The notes: a model not told the origin generated them from the sequence alone. Shown: positions 44,716 to 53,346, numbered from the stretch's first letter. The stretch is 64,000 bases of DNA from Acidimicrobiales bacterium (GCA_041394245.1 JAWKIR010000003.1:62001-126000); one strand, 5' to 3'. Program-made: numbers and translations.

Positions 44716-45675
44716 TCATTCCCCTCGGCTGATCGAGCGCACTCGCCACTCGGCGCCGGGCTTGGCCGGCAGACCGCCGGGTTGGCCACACGCGATGGTC
44801 GGCACCGCACGGCCCGTCTCGACCTCGACTCGCCAGCGTTCACCCTCGGCCACCACCTCGACCACCGTGACCTCACCGTCGACGGAGCCGGCGTCGAGCA
44901 CGGCGGCGGTGCGTGCCACGGTGTCGAAACGCCAATCGTCGACCTCGGCCATGACGGCCCGTTCCGCCATCTGCGCGGGACCCCCGGCCACACCGATCCA
45001 ACCGCGGCATCGTCGAGCGACGGCCGCCGGGCTGATGTCGGATCGGAGGATCCCGATCATCTCGTCGACACCGACCATCCCCCACATGCGTCCGTCCGGC
45101 AGGGTCACGCCGGTCGGGGCCATGCGATGACCGCCGGTGTGACTCACCCGCCGCAGGGAGAGACCCGGGTCGAGCGCGTGGAGTGCGGCGTGCATCGAGG
45201 TTCCCCGCGAGCCGCAGCAGACATCGTGGCTGCCCTGGGTGCACAGCAGCAGCTCGCGGCGGGGCTCGGTCGACACGACCGATGCCGGCGAGGCATCGAG
45301 CCCCTCCGCCAGGAGCCGCTCGAGGAGGTCGGCCACCACGAGCGGATCGACCTGGTGTTCGGTGCGGGAGAACTGCGCGCCGTCGGTGAGCCGGTGGGTG
45401 ACCACGCGGCCGACACCGTCGTCGAGCGGGACGGCCGCGAGCACCCGCACACGGCGTCCGGCCTCACCGGCCGCCATCACGAGTTCGGGCACGGCGGTGA
45501 AACCGGGCGCCGCCCAGACCGGCTTCGGCCAGGGAAGGGCGACGTCGACCACGATCAGTTCGTCGACCCACAGCGCACTCCCGCCGGGGTCGAGATCGAT
45601 CCGTTCGGCGTGGGGCGCGCAGCGTTCGGCGGCGGTGGCCGCCGGCAGCAGCGCAGGGTCGAACGCCAGGCTCAT
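44716..45675 (-). CDS. sucrase/ferredoxin-like protein (Suc_Fer family)
   Basis: A 319-residue protein of the family that contains thioredoxin-fold [2Fe-2S] ferredoxin-like proteins. The diagnostic block L-L-L-C-T-Q-G-S-H-D-V-C-C-G lies near residues 145-158, with H-T-G-G-H-R-M-A-P-T near 182 and T-L-P-D-G-R-M-W after it. A late Cys in I-A-C-G-Q-P-G-G near 293 is probably the fourth ligand. The biological role is unknown; members are often small redox proteins. Its ATG overlaps the stop of the HelD gene (ATGA), so the two are translationally coupled. Confidence 0.8.
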   Translation of the reverse strand: MSLAFDPALLPAATAAERCAPHAERIDLDPGGSALWVDELIVVDVALPWPKPVWAAPGFTAVPELVMAAGEAGRRVRVLAAVPLDDGVGRVVTHRLTDGAQFSRTEHQVDPLVVADLLERLLAEGLDASPASVVSTEPRRELLLCTQGSHDVCCGSRGTSMHAALHALDPGLSLRRVSHTGGHRMAPTGVTLPDGRMWGMVGVDEMIGILRSDISPAAVARRCRGWIGVAGGPAQMAERAVMAEVDDWRFDTVARTAAVLDAGSVDGEVTVVEVVAEGERWRVEVETGRAVPTIACGQPGGLPAKPGAEWRVRSISRGE

Positions 45676-47783
45676 GGTTCGGTCAGGATCGCAGGCAACG
45701 GCTCACGATGCACGACGGCGATGCGCTTCGTGGCCCGGGTGAGGGCGACATAGAGCGACCTGATGCCCTGCCGTTCCTCGTCGATGATCCGGGCCGGCTC
45801 GACGATCACCGCCGCGTCGACCTCCAACCCCTTGACCAGCCGCACCGGCACGACGGTGACCCGCTGATCGAGGCCGTGGCGGGTCGGTCCACCCACCGGC
45901 ATCTCGCGGGCCTCGAACGCCGCGTTGACCTCTTCGACGAGCGAGTCGGGGACCACGACGGCGACATTGCCCTCGGCGACGGCACGCAGTTCGGCCTGCA
46001 CGGTGTCGACGAGGCCGTGCACGAAGTCCTCCACCCGCACGATGCGGGGCGGGTCGCCATCGGTGCGCACCGGTTGCGGCGGCCGCAACCCGGGAGCGGC
46101 AACCGGCAACACCTTGTTCGCGAGCGCCATCGCCGGCCCCGGGATCCGGTAGCCGATGGTGAGCTCCCGATACCTGGCCTCGCGCTTCTCGGGCAGGGCA
46201 CCGACGACGGCATCCCACCCGTCGTTGGCCCAGGCGCCGGTCGCCTGGGCGATGTCGCCGACGATGGTCATCGAGCCGTTGAGCGATCGACGGGCGATCA
46301 TGCGCAGCTCCATCGGCGAGAGGTCCTGGGCCTCGTCGATGCAGATGTGGCCGTAGGTGCGCACGGCATCGAGGTCGCGCTTGCCCGGTCGATAGCCGAG
46401 CAGGGCACGGCCCTCGTCGAGCAGCGGCACGTCCTGGAACCGCCAGATCACCTCGTCGGCGTGACGGGACCGGGGCCGATGGAGACGCTGGATCTCCTCG
46501 TCGGTGAAGACACCGCGATTGGCGGACCGCAGCAGGGCCCGCGAGCCGTAGAGATCGTGGAGGAGATGCGGCGGGCTCAGGACCGGCCACATCCAGTCGA
46601 GCGCCTCGCGGATCGGCAGCTCGTGGCGGATCCGCTCACGCACCGTCTTCGCGTCGACGTGGCGTCGCGCGCTGGCGGCCAGCTTCTGGAAGAACAACTC
46701 CTCGACGATCTTGCGGCCGGAGTTGTGACCCCGTGACCGACGCCGGGCCTCCCTGATGATCCACGCCGATTCCTCGGCCGTGATGCGCAATCGCTGCAGG
46801 CCGAAGCCGACGACGAGTTCGTCGCGCAGCGCCCGCTCGCGGTCGTGGACGGCGCGGGCGAGGACCTTGATCATGCGCGGGTCGCCCTTGATCCGCGCCG
46901 CCGGCTCGTCGTCGAGCTTGTCGACACGAACCCGGGGGCGAAGGAGATCGGCCAGCACCGCGATGTCGACACCGGCTTCGCCGAGCGAGGGCAGGACCTG
47001 CTCGATGTAGGCAACGAACAACCGGTTGGGGCCCACCACGAGGACGCCCTGACCTTCGAGCGGGAAGCGATGCGTGTAGAGGAGGTAGGCCGCCCGATGG
47101 AGCGCGACCACCGTCTTGCCCGTGCCCGGACCGCCCTGCACGACCAGTACGCCCGGCATCTCCGCCCGGATGATCTCGTCCTGCTCGCCCTGGATCGTCG
47201 CGACGATGTCGCCGAGACGGCCGGTGCGCGACGCCTCGAGTGCCGCGATGAGGGCGCCCTGACCGCGGGTTCCCACGTCCTCGGCCGTGATGTCGCGGAG
47301 ATCGCCGAACAGCTCGTCGTCGATGCCGAGCAAGGTGCGGCCCCGGGTGGCGAAGTGACGCCGGCGCTCGATGCCCATGGGTTGACGGCCGGTGGCCCGG
47401 TAGAAGGGCTCGGCGATGGGGGCCCGCCAGTCGACCACGACCGGATCCTGCTCGCGATCCCACACCCCGAGCCGTCCGATGTAGAACTTCTCGTCGGTCC
47501 CAGCCGGATCGATGCGACCGAAGACGAGCGACCGGTCGCCCAGATTGAGCTGGCTCAGGCGGTTGACGGCGCCCTCGATCATCGACTCCCGCTCGAAACG
47601 GTGCTGGTTCGTGCCGCCCCGCTGGGCCTCGTGACCGCCGGTGATGCGATGGGCCCGCTCGCGCGCGTCCTCCAGGCAGGCGTAGGCCCAGTCGAGATGC
47701 GCCTGCTCGGCGTCGAGCTCGGGATGACGGTCGGACACTGGCTGGGTGGACACTGGTTCGGCAGACACTGGTTCGGCAGACAC
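45672..47783 (-). CDS. helD: HelD-like UvrD/Rep-type helicase
   Basis: A 703-residue superfamily 1 helicase. An N-terminal coiled region (about 20-75) precedes the 1A domain with Walker A Q-G-G-P-G-T-G-K-T near 225, motif II C-I-D-E-A-Q-D-L near 475, and motif VI-like L-Y-V-A-L-T-R-A-T-K near 685. The W-R-A-P-I-A-E-P-F-Y block near 118 is typical of actinobacterial HelD. HelD binds RNA polymerase, clears stalled complexes and can protect against rifampicin. The GTG start is uncertain because a 15-base unit beginning with GTG is repeated three times at the 5' end. TACACT lies 39 bases upstream of 47783. Confidence 0.88.
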   Translation of the reverse strand: MSAEPVSAEPVSTQPVSDRHPELDAEQAHLDWAYACLEDARERAHRITGGHEAQRGGTNQHRFERESMIEGAVNRLSQLNLGDRSLVFGRIDPAGTDEKFYIGRLGVWDREQDPVVVDWRAPIAEPFYRATGRQPMGIERRRHFATRGRTLLGIDDELFGDLRDITAEDVGTRGQGALIAALEASRTGRLGDIVATIQGEQDEIIRAEMPGVLVVQGGPGTGKTVVALHRAAYLLYTHRFPLEGQGVLVVGPNRLFVAYIEQVLPSLGEAGVDIAVLADLLRPRVRVDKLDDEPAARIKGDPRMIKVLARAVHDRERALRDELVVGFGLQRLRITAEESAWIIREARRRSRGHNSGRKIVEELFFQKLAASARRHVDAKTVRERIRHELPIREALDWMWPVLSPPHLLHDLYGSRALLRSANRGVFTDEEIQRLHRPRSRHADEVIWRFQDVPLLDEGRALLGYRPGKRDLDAVRTYGHICIDEAQDLSPMELRMIARRSLNGSMTIVGDIAQATGAWANDGWDAVVGALPEKREARYRELTIGYRIPGPAMALANKVLPVAAPGLRPPQPVRTDGDPPRIVRVEDFVHGLVDTVQAELRAVAEGNVAVVVPDSLVEEVNAAFEAREMPVGGPTRHGLDQRVTVVPVRLVKGLEVDAAVIVEPARIIDEERQGIRSLYVALTRATKRIAVVHREPLPAILTEP
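47739..47783 (-). repeat. 15-bp tandem coding repeat at the start of helD
   Basis: Three 15-base units encode V-S-A-E-P, V-S-A-E-P and V-S-T-Q-P; the first two are identical. Each unit begins with GTG, and a fourth GTG follows, so the number of translated repeats depends on which GTG is used. The unit number may vary between strains. Confidence 0.75.
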
Positions 47784-47855
47784 GGGGGTGGGGGGACTCC
47801 CAGGGAGGGGGGAAACGGTTCAGTGTACCGGCACCCCAAGAGGCCACGACCCCCG

Positions 47856-47869
47856 TACCCTCTGCTGGG
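47856..47869 (+). promoter_or_regulatory. -10 element (TACCCT) ahead of patatin gene
   Basis: TACCCT at 47856-47861, then eight bases, then ATG 47870. It lies back to back with the minus-strand TACACT (47822-47827) of helD. Confidence 0.45.
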
Positions 47870-48820
47870 ATGTTCTCGATCGGACTCGTGCTCAGCGCCG
47901 GCGGACCGCTCGGCGACCCCTGGCATGCCGGGGTCCTCGGGCGGCTCGAGGAGACCACCGGTTGGGACTCCCGGACCGCCGATCTCGTGATCGGCACGTC
48001 GGCCGGCTCGATCACCGCGCTGACCCTGCGTGCCGGGGTGGCTGCCGTCGACCGCAAGCTCCACATGACCGGTGGGCCGGTCAGCCCTGAAGCAGCGGAG
48101 ATCTACGCCCGCATCGTCACGCCCTACGACGCGCCGGAGGTCGACCGCGACTGGCGGCCGGCCTCACCGAAGATGGCCCTGCGGGCAGTGTGGCCGCCAT
48201 GGAAGCTCGATCCGGTGCGACTGGCGATGGCGAACCTCCCACGGGGAAATCATTCCGGAGAGCCACTCGAGAAGCGGATGAACGAGCTCCTCCCCGACGG
48301 CTGGCCGGAGCAGCCGACCTGGATCGTCGCCGTGCGCATGTTCGACGGTCGACGGGTCGTCTTCGGTCGCGACGACGTGCGGGGCACCGTCGGGCAGGCG
48401 GTGCGCTCGTCGTCGGCCGTTCCCGGCTACTACACGCCCGGCCGGGTCGGCGACCGTGAATACATCGACGGTGGCGTGCACTCGTCGACCAATCTCGACC
48501 TGGCGGCGATGCTCGGGTTCGATCTGGTGATCGTGTCGTCTGCCATGACCGCCGCCGAGGGCAGCCGCAACTGGGTCACCGATCCGACACGCGCCTGGTT
48601 CAGCGGCAAGCTCGACGACGAGGTGGCCGAAGTCCGCGCCCGCGGCACCGCGGTGGCCGTGATCGAGCCCGATCGCGACACGATCGGTGCCCTCGACAAG
48701 CACGCCGACAACGCCCGCGCCAACGCGGCCGAAGCCGGCGCCGCCGCCGTCGACCGGGTGCTGGCGCGCCCCGAAGGCGCCGGTCTCGTCGAGTTGATCG
48801 GGCGAGCCGCGAGCGACTGA
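47870..48820 (+). CDS. patatin-like phospholipase
   Basis: A 316-residue serine hydrolase. The N-terminal oxyanion loop is L-S-A-G-G-P-L-G, the nucleophile motif G-T-S-A-G lies near residues 42-46, and the catalytic Asp is in Y-I-D-G-G-V-H near 200, forming the patatin Ser-Asp dyad. R-S-S-S-A-V-P-G-Y-Y near 180 is also conserved. Such enzymes release fatty acids from phospholipids or neutral lipids. There is no signal peptide, so it is probably cytoplasmic or peripheral to the membrane. The gene is divergent from helD and stands alone as a transcription unit. Confidence 0.88.
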   Translation: MFSIGLVLSAGGPLGDPWHAGVLGRLEETTGWDSRTADLVIGTSAGSITALTLRAGVAAVDRKLHMTGGPVSPEAAEIYARIVTPYDAPEVDRDWRPASPKMALRAVWPPWKLDPVRLAMANLPRGNHSGEPLEKRMNELLPDGWPEQPTWIVAVRMFDGRRVVFGRDDVRGTVGQAVRSSSAVPGYYTPGRVGDREYIDGGVHSSTNLDLAAMLGFDLVIVSSAMTAAEGSRNWVTDPTRAWFSGKLDDEVAEVRARGTAVAVIEPDRDTIGALDKHADNARANAAEAGAAAVDRVLARPEGAGLVELIGRAASD

Positions 48821-48835
48821 ACCGCCGGGGGGCGT

Positions 48836-49630
48836 TCAGCATCCGCCGCCGGGCGACGGGATGTCGGGGATCGAGGGGTCGATCACCTCGACGTGCACAT
48901 GGGGGTTCGACGGGGTCGCCGTGAACTCGTCGACCTGGGATTCGAACGGGAGTCGTGTCGCGCGCGGCGCGATGACGGTGATGCCCGCCTCGAGTCGGTC
49001 GCCCACGCCGACGAGGAGGCCGTCGATGTGGAAGATCTTGACCTCCCACCCCGGCGCCGTGTCGGGTTCGATGACCAGGAAGTCGTCGGAGTAGTCGCAG
49101 TAGAGCACATAGGTTCCACCCCGGATCACCGTGCCGGTCACCGGCGATCGGATCTCGACCTCCGGGTCGACGACGATGTCGGCCGCCGTGCGCGACCCGG
49201 TGTTGCGGCCCCGGCTCTCGAGCGTGACCGAGGGTGCCGCGCCCTCGACGGTCGTCTGCTGCTGGGACCCGTCGTGGCCCGCTTCGTGGAAGCCGATCAG
49301 CTCGACGCGCCGGGCCGGATGGAAGAGTTCCACGGGGCCGGCCGTCGAGAACAGGGCGTAGTCCTGTTCGGTGTAGACGGGCCCGTCCGGCACGGTCGTC
49401 GTCGTGCTGGTGCTGGTCGTCGTCGTGCTGGTCGTCGTCGTGCTGCTCGTGCTCGTACTCGTCGTCGTGCTGGTCGTCGTCGTGCTGCTCGTCGTCGGCG
49501 ACAGCTCCTCGGCGAGCGCCGGCTCGGCGATCCGCAGGTCGCCGTTGTCGCCGAGACCGCACGACGTCGTCACGACGACCAGGGCCGCGAAGACGAGCGG
49601 TGATGCTGGAAAGCGGGAGCGACGCGACAT
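48836..49630 (-). CDS. M23-like lipoprotein with Thr/Ser linker
   Basis: A 264-residue lipoprotein. The signal peptide ends in V-T-T-S-C near residue 24. A linker of about 45 residues made of Thr and Ser follows (coded by the GTC/GTG-rich repeat at about 49380-49500) and acts as a wall-spanning stalk. The C-terminal domain (about 155-264) has the lysostaphin/M23 order: P-V-T-G-T-V-I-R-G-G, I-F-H-I-D-G-L, G-D-R-L-E-A-G and P-H-V-H-V-E-V. The H-x-H pair is present, but the first zinc ligands of M23 peptidases (H-x(n)-D) are not obvious, so it may be an inactive or altered member. TACCAT lies seven bases before ATG 49630. Confidence 0.72.
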   Translation of the reverse strand: MSRRSRFPASPLVFAALVVVTTSCGLGDNGDLRIAEPALAEELSPTTSSTTTTSTTTSTSTSSTTTTSTTTTSTSTTTTVPDGPVYTEQDYALFSTAGPVELFHPARRVELIGFHEAGHDGSQQQTTVEGAAPSVTLESRGRNTGSRTAADIVVDPEVEIRSPVTGTVIRGGTYVLYCDYSDDFLVIEPDTAPGWEVKIFHIDGLLVGVGDRLEAGITVIAPRATRLPFESQVDEFTATPSNPHVHVEVIDPSIPDIPSPGGGC

Positions 49631-49643
49631 CGGAGCGATGGTA
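49631..49643 (-). promoter_or_regulatory. -10 element (TACCAT) ahead of M23-like lipoprotein gene
   Basis: On the minus strand TACCAT (49643-49638), then seven bases, then ATG 49630. It is divergent from the hemE signal 40 bases away. Confidence 0.5.
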
Positions 49644-49680
49644 CCGCCGGCCCGCTGCCGTCCCGGGGCGCCCCCGTCGG

Positions 49681-49693
49681 TAGCCTCGACGAC
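49681..49693 (+). promoter_or_regulatory. -10 element (TAGCCT) for leaderless hemE
   Basis: TAGCCT at 49681-49686, then seven bases, then ATG 49694. Confidence 0.5.
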
Positions 49694-50743
49694 ATGTCCG
49701 CCGGCCGATTCGACGATCACCCCTTCATCCGAGCATGCCGCGGCCTCCCCCACGACCGCGTGCCGGTGTGGTTCATGCGCCAGGCCGGACGTTCACTCCC
49801 GGAGTACCGCGCCATCCGGGGCGAGGGCACGATCCTCGATGCCATCGCCGACGCCGACCTCTCGACCGAGATCACGCTGCAACCGGTGCGCCGCTACGGC
49901 GTCGACGCGGCGATCCTCTACTCCGACATCGTCGTCCCGGCCCACGCCGTCGGGTTCGGGCTGACCGTCACGCCCGGGGTCGGCCCCGAGGTCGAGCATC
50001 CCTTTCGATCAGCCACCGACCTCGACCGCCTGCGGCCGCTCGATCCCGAAGCCGACACGCCCTACGTGCTCGAGACGGTCCGCCAGCTCGTGGCCGAGCT
50101 CGACGTTCCCCTGATCGGTTTCGCCGGCGCGCCGTTCACGGTGGCGTCGTACCTGATCGAGGGTCGACCCTCCCGCGACTATGTCAACACCAAGAGCCTG
50201 ATGTTCAACGACGAGTCGTTGTGGCACTCGCTCATGGACCGGCTCGCCGACATGGCGATCGCCTCACTGCGCTCCCAGATCGACAGTGGTGCGTCGGCGA
50301 TCCAGCTGTTCGACTCGTGGGCCGGCGCGCTGTCGCCGCCCCAGTACGAGCGCTACGTGCTCCCACACTCGTCCAAGGTGTTGGCCGGCGTGGCCGACAC
50401 CGGCGTGCCCCGCATCCACTTCGGAGTGGCCACCGGCGAACTGTTGGAGCTGATCCGCGACGCGGGCGCCGACGTGGTCGGCGTCGACTGGCGGGTTCCG
50501 CTCGATCGGGCTCGTGCCCGCCTCGGCGACGGCGTCGCCCTCCAGGGCAACCTCGATCCGACCATGGTGCTCGCCGGGGTGGAACCGGCCGTCGAGGGCA
50601 CCCGCGACGTGCTCGCCCGCAACGCCGGCCATCCCGGCCATGTGTTCAACCTCGGCCACGGCGTGATGCCTGCGGTCGACCCCGACGTCTTGAGCGAGGT
50701 CGTCCGGATCGTCCACACCGAGGGTCGCGTCAACCCGTCGTGA
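49694..50743 (+). CDS. hemE: uroporphyrinogen decarboxylase
   Basis: A 349-residue enzyme with the N-terminal signature W-F-M-R-Q-A-G-R-S-L-P-E-Y (residues 19-31), substrate-binding Y-S-D-I-V near 75, G-F-A-G-A-P-F-T near 141, and H-F-G-V-A-T-G-E and N-L-G-H-G-V near the end. It removes four acetate carboxyls from uroporphyrinogen III to give coproporphyrinogen III in the cytoplasm. Its stop overlaps the GTG of the next gene, coupling it to the porphyrin oxidase. The leaderless-type signal supports the chosen start. Confidence 0.95.
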   Translation: MSAGRFDDHPFIRACRGLPHDRVPVWFMRQAGRSLPEYRAIRGEGTILDAIADADLSTEITLQPVRRYGVDAAILYSDIVVPAHAVGFGLTVTPGVGPEVEHPFRSATDLDRLRPLDPEADTPYVLETVRQLVAELDVPLIGFAGAPFTVASYLIEGRPSRDYVNTKSLMFNDESLWHSLMDRLADMAIASLRSQIDSGASAIQLFDSWAGALSPPQYERYVLPHSSKVLAGVADTGVPRIHFGVATGELLELIRDAGADVVGVDWRVPLDRARARLGDGVALQGNLDPTMVLAGVEPAVEGTRDVLARNAGHPGHVFNLGHGVMPAVDPDVLSEVVRIVHTEGRVNPS

Positions 50744-52098
50744 GCGAACTCGTCGTCGTCGTGGGCGGTGGCATCACCGGCCTCGCCGCGGGCCACGAGC
50801 TCCACCGCCAGGGCCGGGAGTTCGTCGTGTTGGATGCCGCCGGACGAGTCGGAGGGAAGATCGCCGCCGGCCCGGTCGAAGGATCGGGTCTGGCGTTCGA
50901 CGTCGACATGGCGGCCGACGGATTCCTCGCCCGGGAGCCAGAGATGACGGAGCTCTGCATCGAACTCGGGCTCGAATCTCACCTCACCTCACCGCGGCCG
51001 GGCGGCGCGTTCATGTGGGTCGACGGCGCGCTGCGACGGATTCCGCCGAGCGTGCTCGGCGCGCCGCTCGATCCCGATGCGGTGGCCGACAGCGGCATCG
51101 TCTCGTCGGCCGGCGTCGACGCGCTGCGCGCCGGTCTCATCGCCGACCTCCCCGCCCTGCAGGGCGACGCCACCGTGGGCGCCGTGCTGCGACCTCGGGT
51201 CGGCGACGAGGTCTTCGACCGGCTCGTCGATCCGCTCATCGGCGGCATCAACGCGGGTACCGCCGACGAGATGTCGATCCGCGCCGGTGCCAGGGCACTC
51301 GCCGACGCGGCTGCGACGGGCGGGCCGTTCGGCCAGGCCCTGCGCGACCATGTCGCCGCGACCGTCAGCGGTGGTCCGGTCTTCCATGGCATCAGGGGCG
51401 GCAGCCAGCGCATCATCGACGCGCTGGCCGACGAACTGGGCGACGCCATCCGCACCGGTGCAGAGGTGTTCGACCTCGAGCGCGACGGCGATGCATGGAT
51501 CGTGCGGACCGACGACGAGACACTGCGGGCCGGCCGCGTCGTCGTCACCACACCGGGTTGGGTGAGCGCGGGTCTCGTCGCCCCGCACGCTCCCGAAGCC
51601 GCGGCGGTGCTCGCGGGACTCGCCTACGCCGATGCCGTCCTCGTCACCTTCGTGGCCCACCGCGACCAGATCGCCCACGACCTCGACGGGGCCGGCTTCC
51701 TGGTCCCCCGCGACCAGGGGCTGCTGATGACGGCCTGTTCGGTGTCGTCCTACAAGTGGGAGCACTACGACGACGGCGAACACGTGATCCTGCGCGTCTC
51801 GGCCGGCCGCACCGACGACGGTCGCTGGCTCGAGATGTCGACCGAGGCCGTCGTCGACCGGCTGCTCGACGAGCTCCGCCTCACGGTCGGGCTGACCGGC
51901 GATGCCGTCGCCCGGGTCAGCGAGTGGCGCCGCTGTCTCCCGCAGTACCGGCCCGGCCACCTCGAACGCTGCGATCAGATCGACGAATGGCTCCGCCGCG
52001 ACGCGCCGGGTGTCACGGTGGCCGGGGCATCGATGCGCGGGCTCGGGCTGCCTGCCTGCGTGCGCCAGGGACGTGCCGCGGTCGCGACCGCCGACTGA
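50740..52098 (+). CDS. hemY: coproporphyrinogen/protoporphyrinogen oxidase (HemY/HemG-type FAD enzyme)
   Basis: A 452-residue FAD oxidase. The nucleotide motif V-V-G-G-G-I-T-G-L-A-A lies at 6-16, R-V-G-G-K-I near 35-40, the P-L-I-G-G-I-N-A-G block near 165, and the C-terminal FAD site G-A-S-M-R-G-L-G-L-P-A-C-V. In actinobacteria this enzyme oxidises coproporphyrinogen III to coproporphyrin III in the coproporphyrin-dependent heme pathway. That assignment is from the lineage, not visible in the sequence. It starts with GTG overlapping the hemE stop (GTGA). The other late heme genes (hemH, hemQ) are not in this window. Confidence 0.9.
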   Translation: MSELVVVVGGGITGLAAGHELHRQGREFVVLDAAGRVGGKIAAGPVEGSGLAFDVDMAADGFLAREPEMTELCIELGLESHLTSPRPGGAFMWVDGALRRIPPSVLGAPLDPDAVADSGIVSSAGVDALRAGLIADLPALQGDATVGAVLRPRVGDEVFDRLVDPLIGGINAGTADEMSIRAGARALADAAATGGPFGQALRDHVAATVSGGPVFHGIRGGSQRIIDALADELGDAIRTGAEVFDLERDGDAWIVRTDDETLRAGRVVVTTPGWVSAGLVAPHAPEAAAVLAGLAYADAVLVTFVAHRDQIAHDLDGAGFLVPRDQGLLMTACSVSSYKWEHYDDGEHVILRVSAGRTDDGRWLEMSTEAVVDRLLDELRLTVGLTGDAVARVSEWRRCLPQYRPGHLERCDQIDEWLRRDAPGVTVAGASMRGLGLPACVRQGRAAVATAD

Positions 52099-52135
52099 CT
52101 GGGCGACCACTCTCTGCAAGATACCCTTGCGAGGA

Positions 52136-52170
52136 TTGTCGATGGATCCCTCACACCCTACGGTGTCGTC
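52136..52170 (+). promoter_or_regulatory. promoter TTGTCG-N17-TACGGT, leaderless
   Basis: TTGTCG at 52136-52141, a 17-base spacer, TACGGT at 52159-52164, then six bases to ATG 52171. This is one of two sites in the window where both -35 and -10 boxes are recognisable. Confidence 0.6.
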
Positions 52171-52779
52171 ATGGTCGAAGACTTCCCCACGAAGAAGAAG
52201 CGCCGCCCCCGTGCCGAGCTCAAGGAGCTCATGATCCAGGGAGGCGTGGAAGTACTCCAGGAGTTCGGCGTCGAGACCCAGCTCTCGTCGGTGAGCTACG
52301 CCAAGGTGTTCGAGCACGTCGAGCGGACCCATGGGGTGCGCATCACCTACGGCTCGGTCCACGAACGGATCTGGAACTCCCTCCAGGAGTATCAGCTCTC
52401 GGTCATCGAGCGCGCCGGGGTCTGGGATCAGGACGGTGCCTCCGCCGACGGCGGCGACTACGACTGGGCCGACTGGCTGCAGACGATGGTTGCGCTGTCG
52501 TCGGCGAGCGACGAGTCGGTCGCCGAGGCGGCCACCAACGGCGCCCGCGCCACCTATGCCACCCGTACTGCGACGAGCTCCGCCCCGGCCGATGAACTGA
52601 TGCCCGCCGACGACGACGTCGACGACGTGGCCGAGATCCTCGCCGTCGCCGTCGCCGACGGCCTCCAGCTGCGCTCGTTCCTCACCGGCGACGACACGAC
52701 GCACCTGATCCCGCTCGCCCAGGCCATCGTCCACGAGTGGGCACGACACCGCGGGGGTCGGGCGAGCACCCAGGTGTGA
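52171..52779 (+). CDS. TetR-like transcriptional regulator (divergent)
   Basis: A 202-residue protein. A basic N terminus (K-K-K-R-R-P-R) is followed by a helical region (about 18-75) that fits a TetR-type helix-turn-helix: L-M-I-Q-G-G-V-E-V-L, a turn, then S-Y-A-K-V-F-E-H-V and Y-G-S-V-H-E-R-I-W, where the typical W/Y-H-F is replaced. The remainder is an acidic helical ligand domain with an Asp-rich stretch near 140-155. The ligand is unknown. It lies downstream of the heme genes but has its own strong promoter. Confidence 0.65.
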   Translation: MVEDFPTKKKRRPRAELKELMIQGGVEVLQEFGVETQLSSVSYAKVFEHVERTHGVRITYGSVHERIWNSLQEYQLSVIERAGVWDQDGASADGGDYDWADWLQTMVALSSASDESVAEAATNGARATYATRTATSSAPADELMPADDDVDDVAEILAVAVADGLQLRSFLTGDDTTHLIPLAQAIVHEWARHRGGRASTQV

Positions 52780-52802
52780 CGCTCGGCACAGCGCAGCCGC
52801 TG

Positions 52803-52818
52803 TGTGACTTCGGTCTCA
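52803..52818. promoter_or_regulatory. CRP-like site upstream of the Rpf-like gene
   Basis: TGTGA-N6-TCTCA differs at one base from the CRP consensus TGTGA-N6-TCACA. It lies just upstream of a promoter-like TTGCAA (52822-52827) and TACCTT (52847-52852, 19-base spacer). A perfect 12-bp palindrome GTGACCGGTCAC lies in the leader at 52911-52922. cAMP receptor proteins are known to control rpfA in mycobacteria, which makes the site plausible here. Confidence 0.4.
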
Positions 52819-52971
52819 ATGTTGCAATTGTGTGACGGAACGGGTCTACCTTGTCGGGCGCTGAGGCGTTGGTGACCGCCCCGCACCCCTGCCCACGACC
52901 AGCGAGTCGTGTGACCGGTCACCCAGCTCAACGCCACGACACGGGCCCCGCCCGAGGAGGCAGCACTCTTC

Positions 52972-53346
52972 ATGCGTCGAACGATCCGATTGCTCGCGTT
53001 CGCACTGGCCGCGTTGTTCGCGACCACCGCGTGCACCCCCGAGGGCCTCGCCCTCTACCTCGACACCACCGAGGAAGTCCGCGACGTCCTGTCCAACGAG
53101 GAACTGAGCCGGCTTCGGACCTGCGAATCGACCGACAACTACGAAGCCGTCTCACGCAGTGGGCTCTATCGCGGCGCGTACCAGTTCGATCAGACCACCT
53201 GGGACGACGTCGCCGGCCGCTTCTTCCCGTGGCTGGCCGGCGTCGATCCCGTCGATGCCGAACCGTGGTGGCAAGACGCCATGGCGCGCGCACTCTGGTC
53301 CGAGCGCGGCCGGCAGCCCTGGCCGATCTGTGGCCACAAGGTCTGA
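52972..53346 (+). CDS. secreted Rpf-like muralytic (transglycosylase-like) protein
   Basis: A 124-residue exported protein. The signal peptide runs to about residue 20 (A-L-F-A-T-T-A-C), possibly a lipoprotein cleavage site. The remainder is one transglycosylase-like domain with the catalytic Glu in T-C-E-S-T-D-N-Y near 43-50, then S-G-L-Y-R-G-A-Y-Q-F-D-Q-T-T-W near 60-74 and W-W-Q-D-A-M-A-R-A-L-W near 97. Resuscitation-promoting factors of this fold cleave peptidoglycan glycan chains and wake dormant cells. AGGAGG lies 11 bases before the ATG, after a leader of about 115 bases. Two cysteines in the domain may form a disulfide. Confidence 0.85.
   Translation: MRRTIRLLAFALAALFATTACTPEGLALYLDTTEEVRDVLSNEELSRLRTCESTDNYEAVSRSGLYRGAYQFDQTTWDDVAGRFFPWLAGVDPVDAEPWWQDAMARALWSERGRQPWPICGHKV

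Noticed and set aside
49380..49500. Non-coding GTC/GTG microsatellite
   Set aside because: In the minus-strand frame it encodes a continuous Thr/Ser linker between a lipoprotein signal and a folded domain.
52853..52971. Cyclic di-AMP (ydaO) riboswitch in the leader of the Rpf-like gene
   Set aside because: Actinobacterial rpf genes often have this riboswitch, so I looked for its conserved GGGGGAACC and GGGTGAA segments. They are absent.
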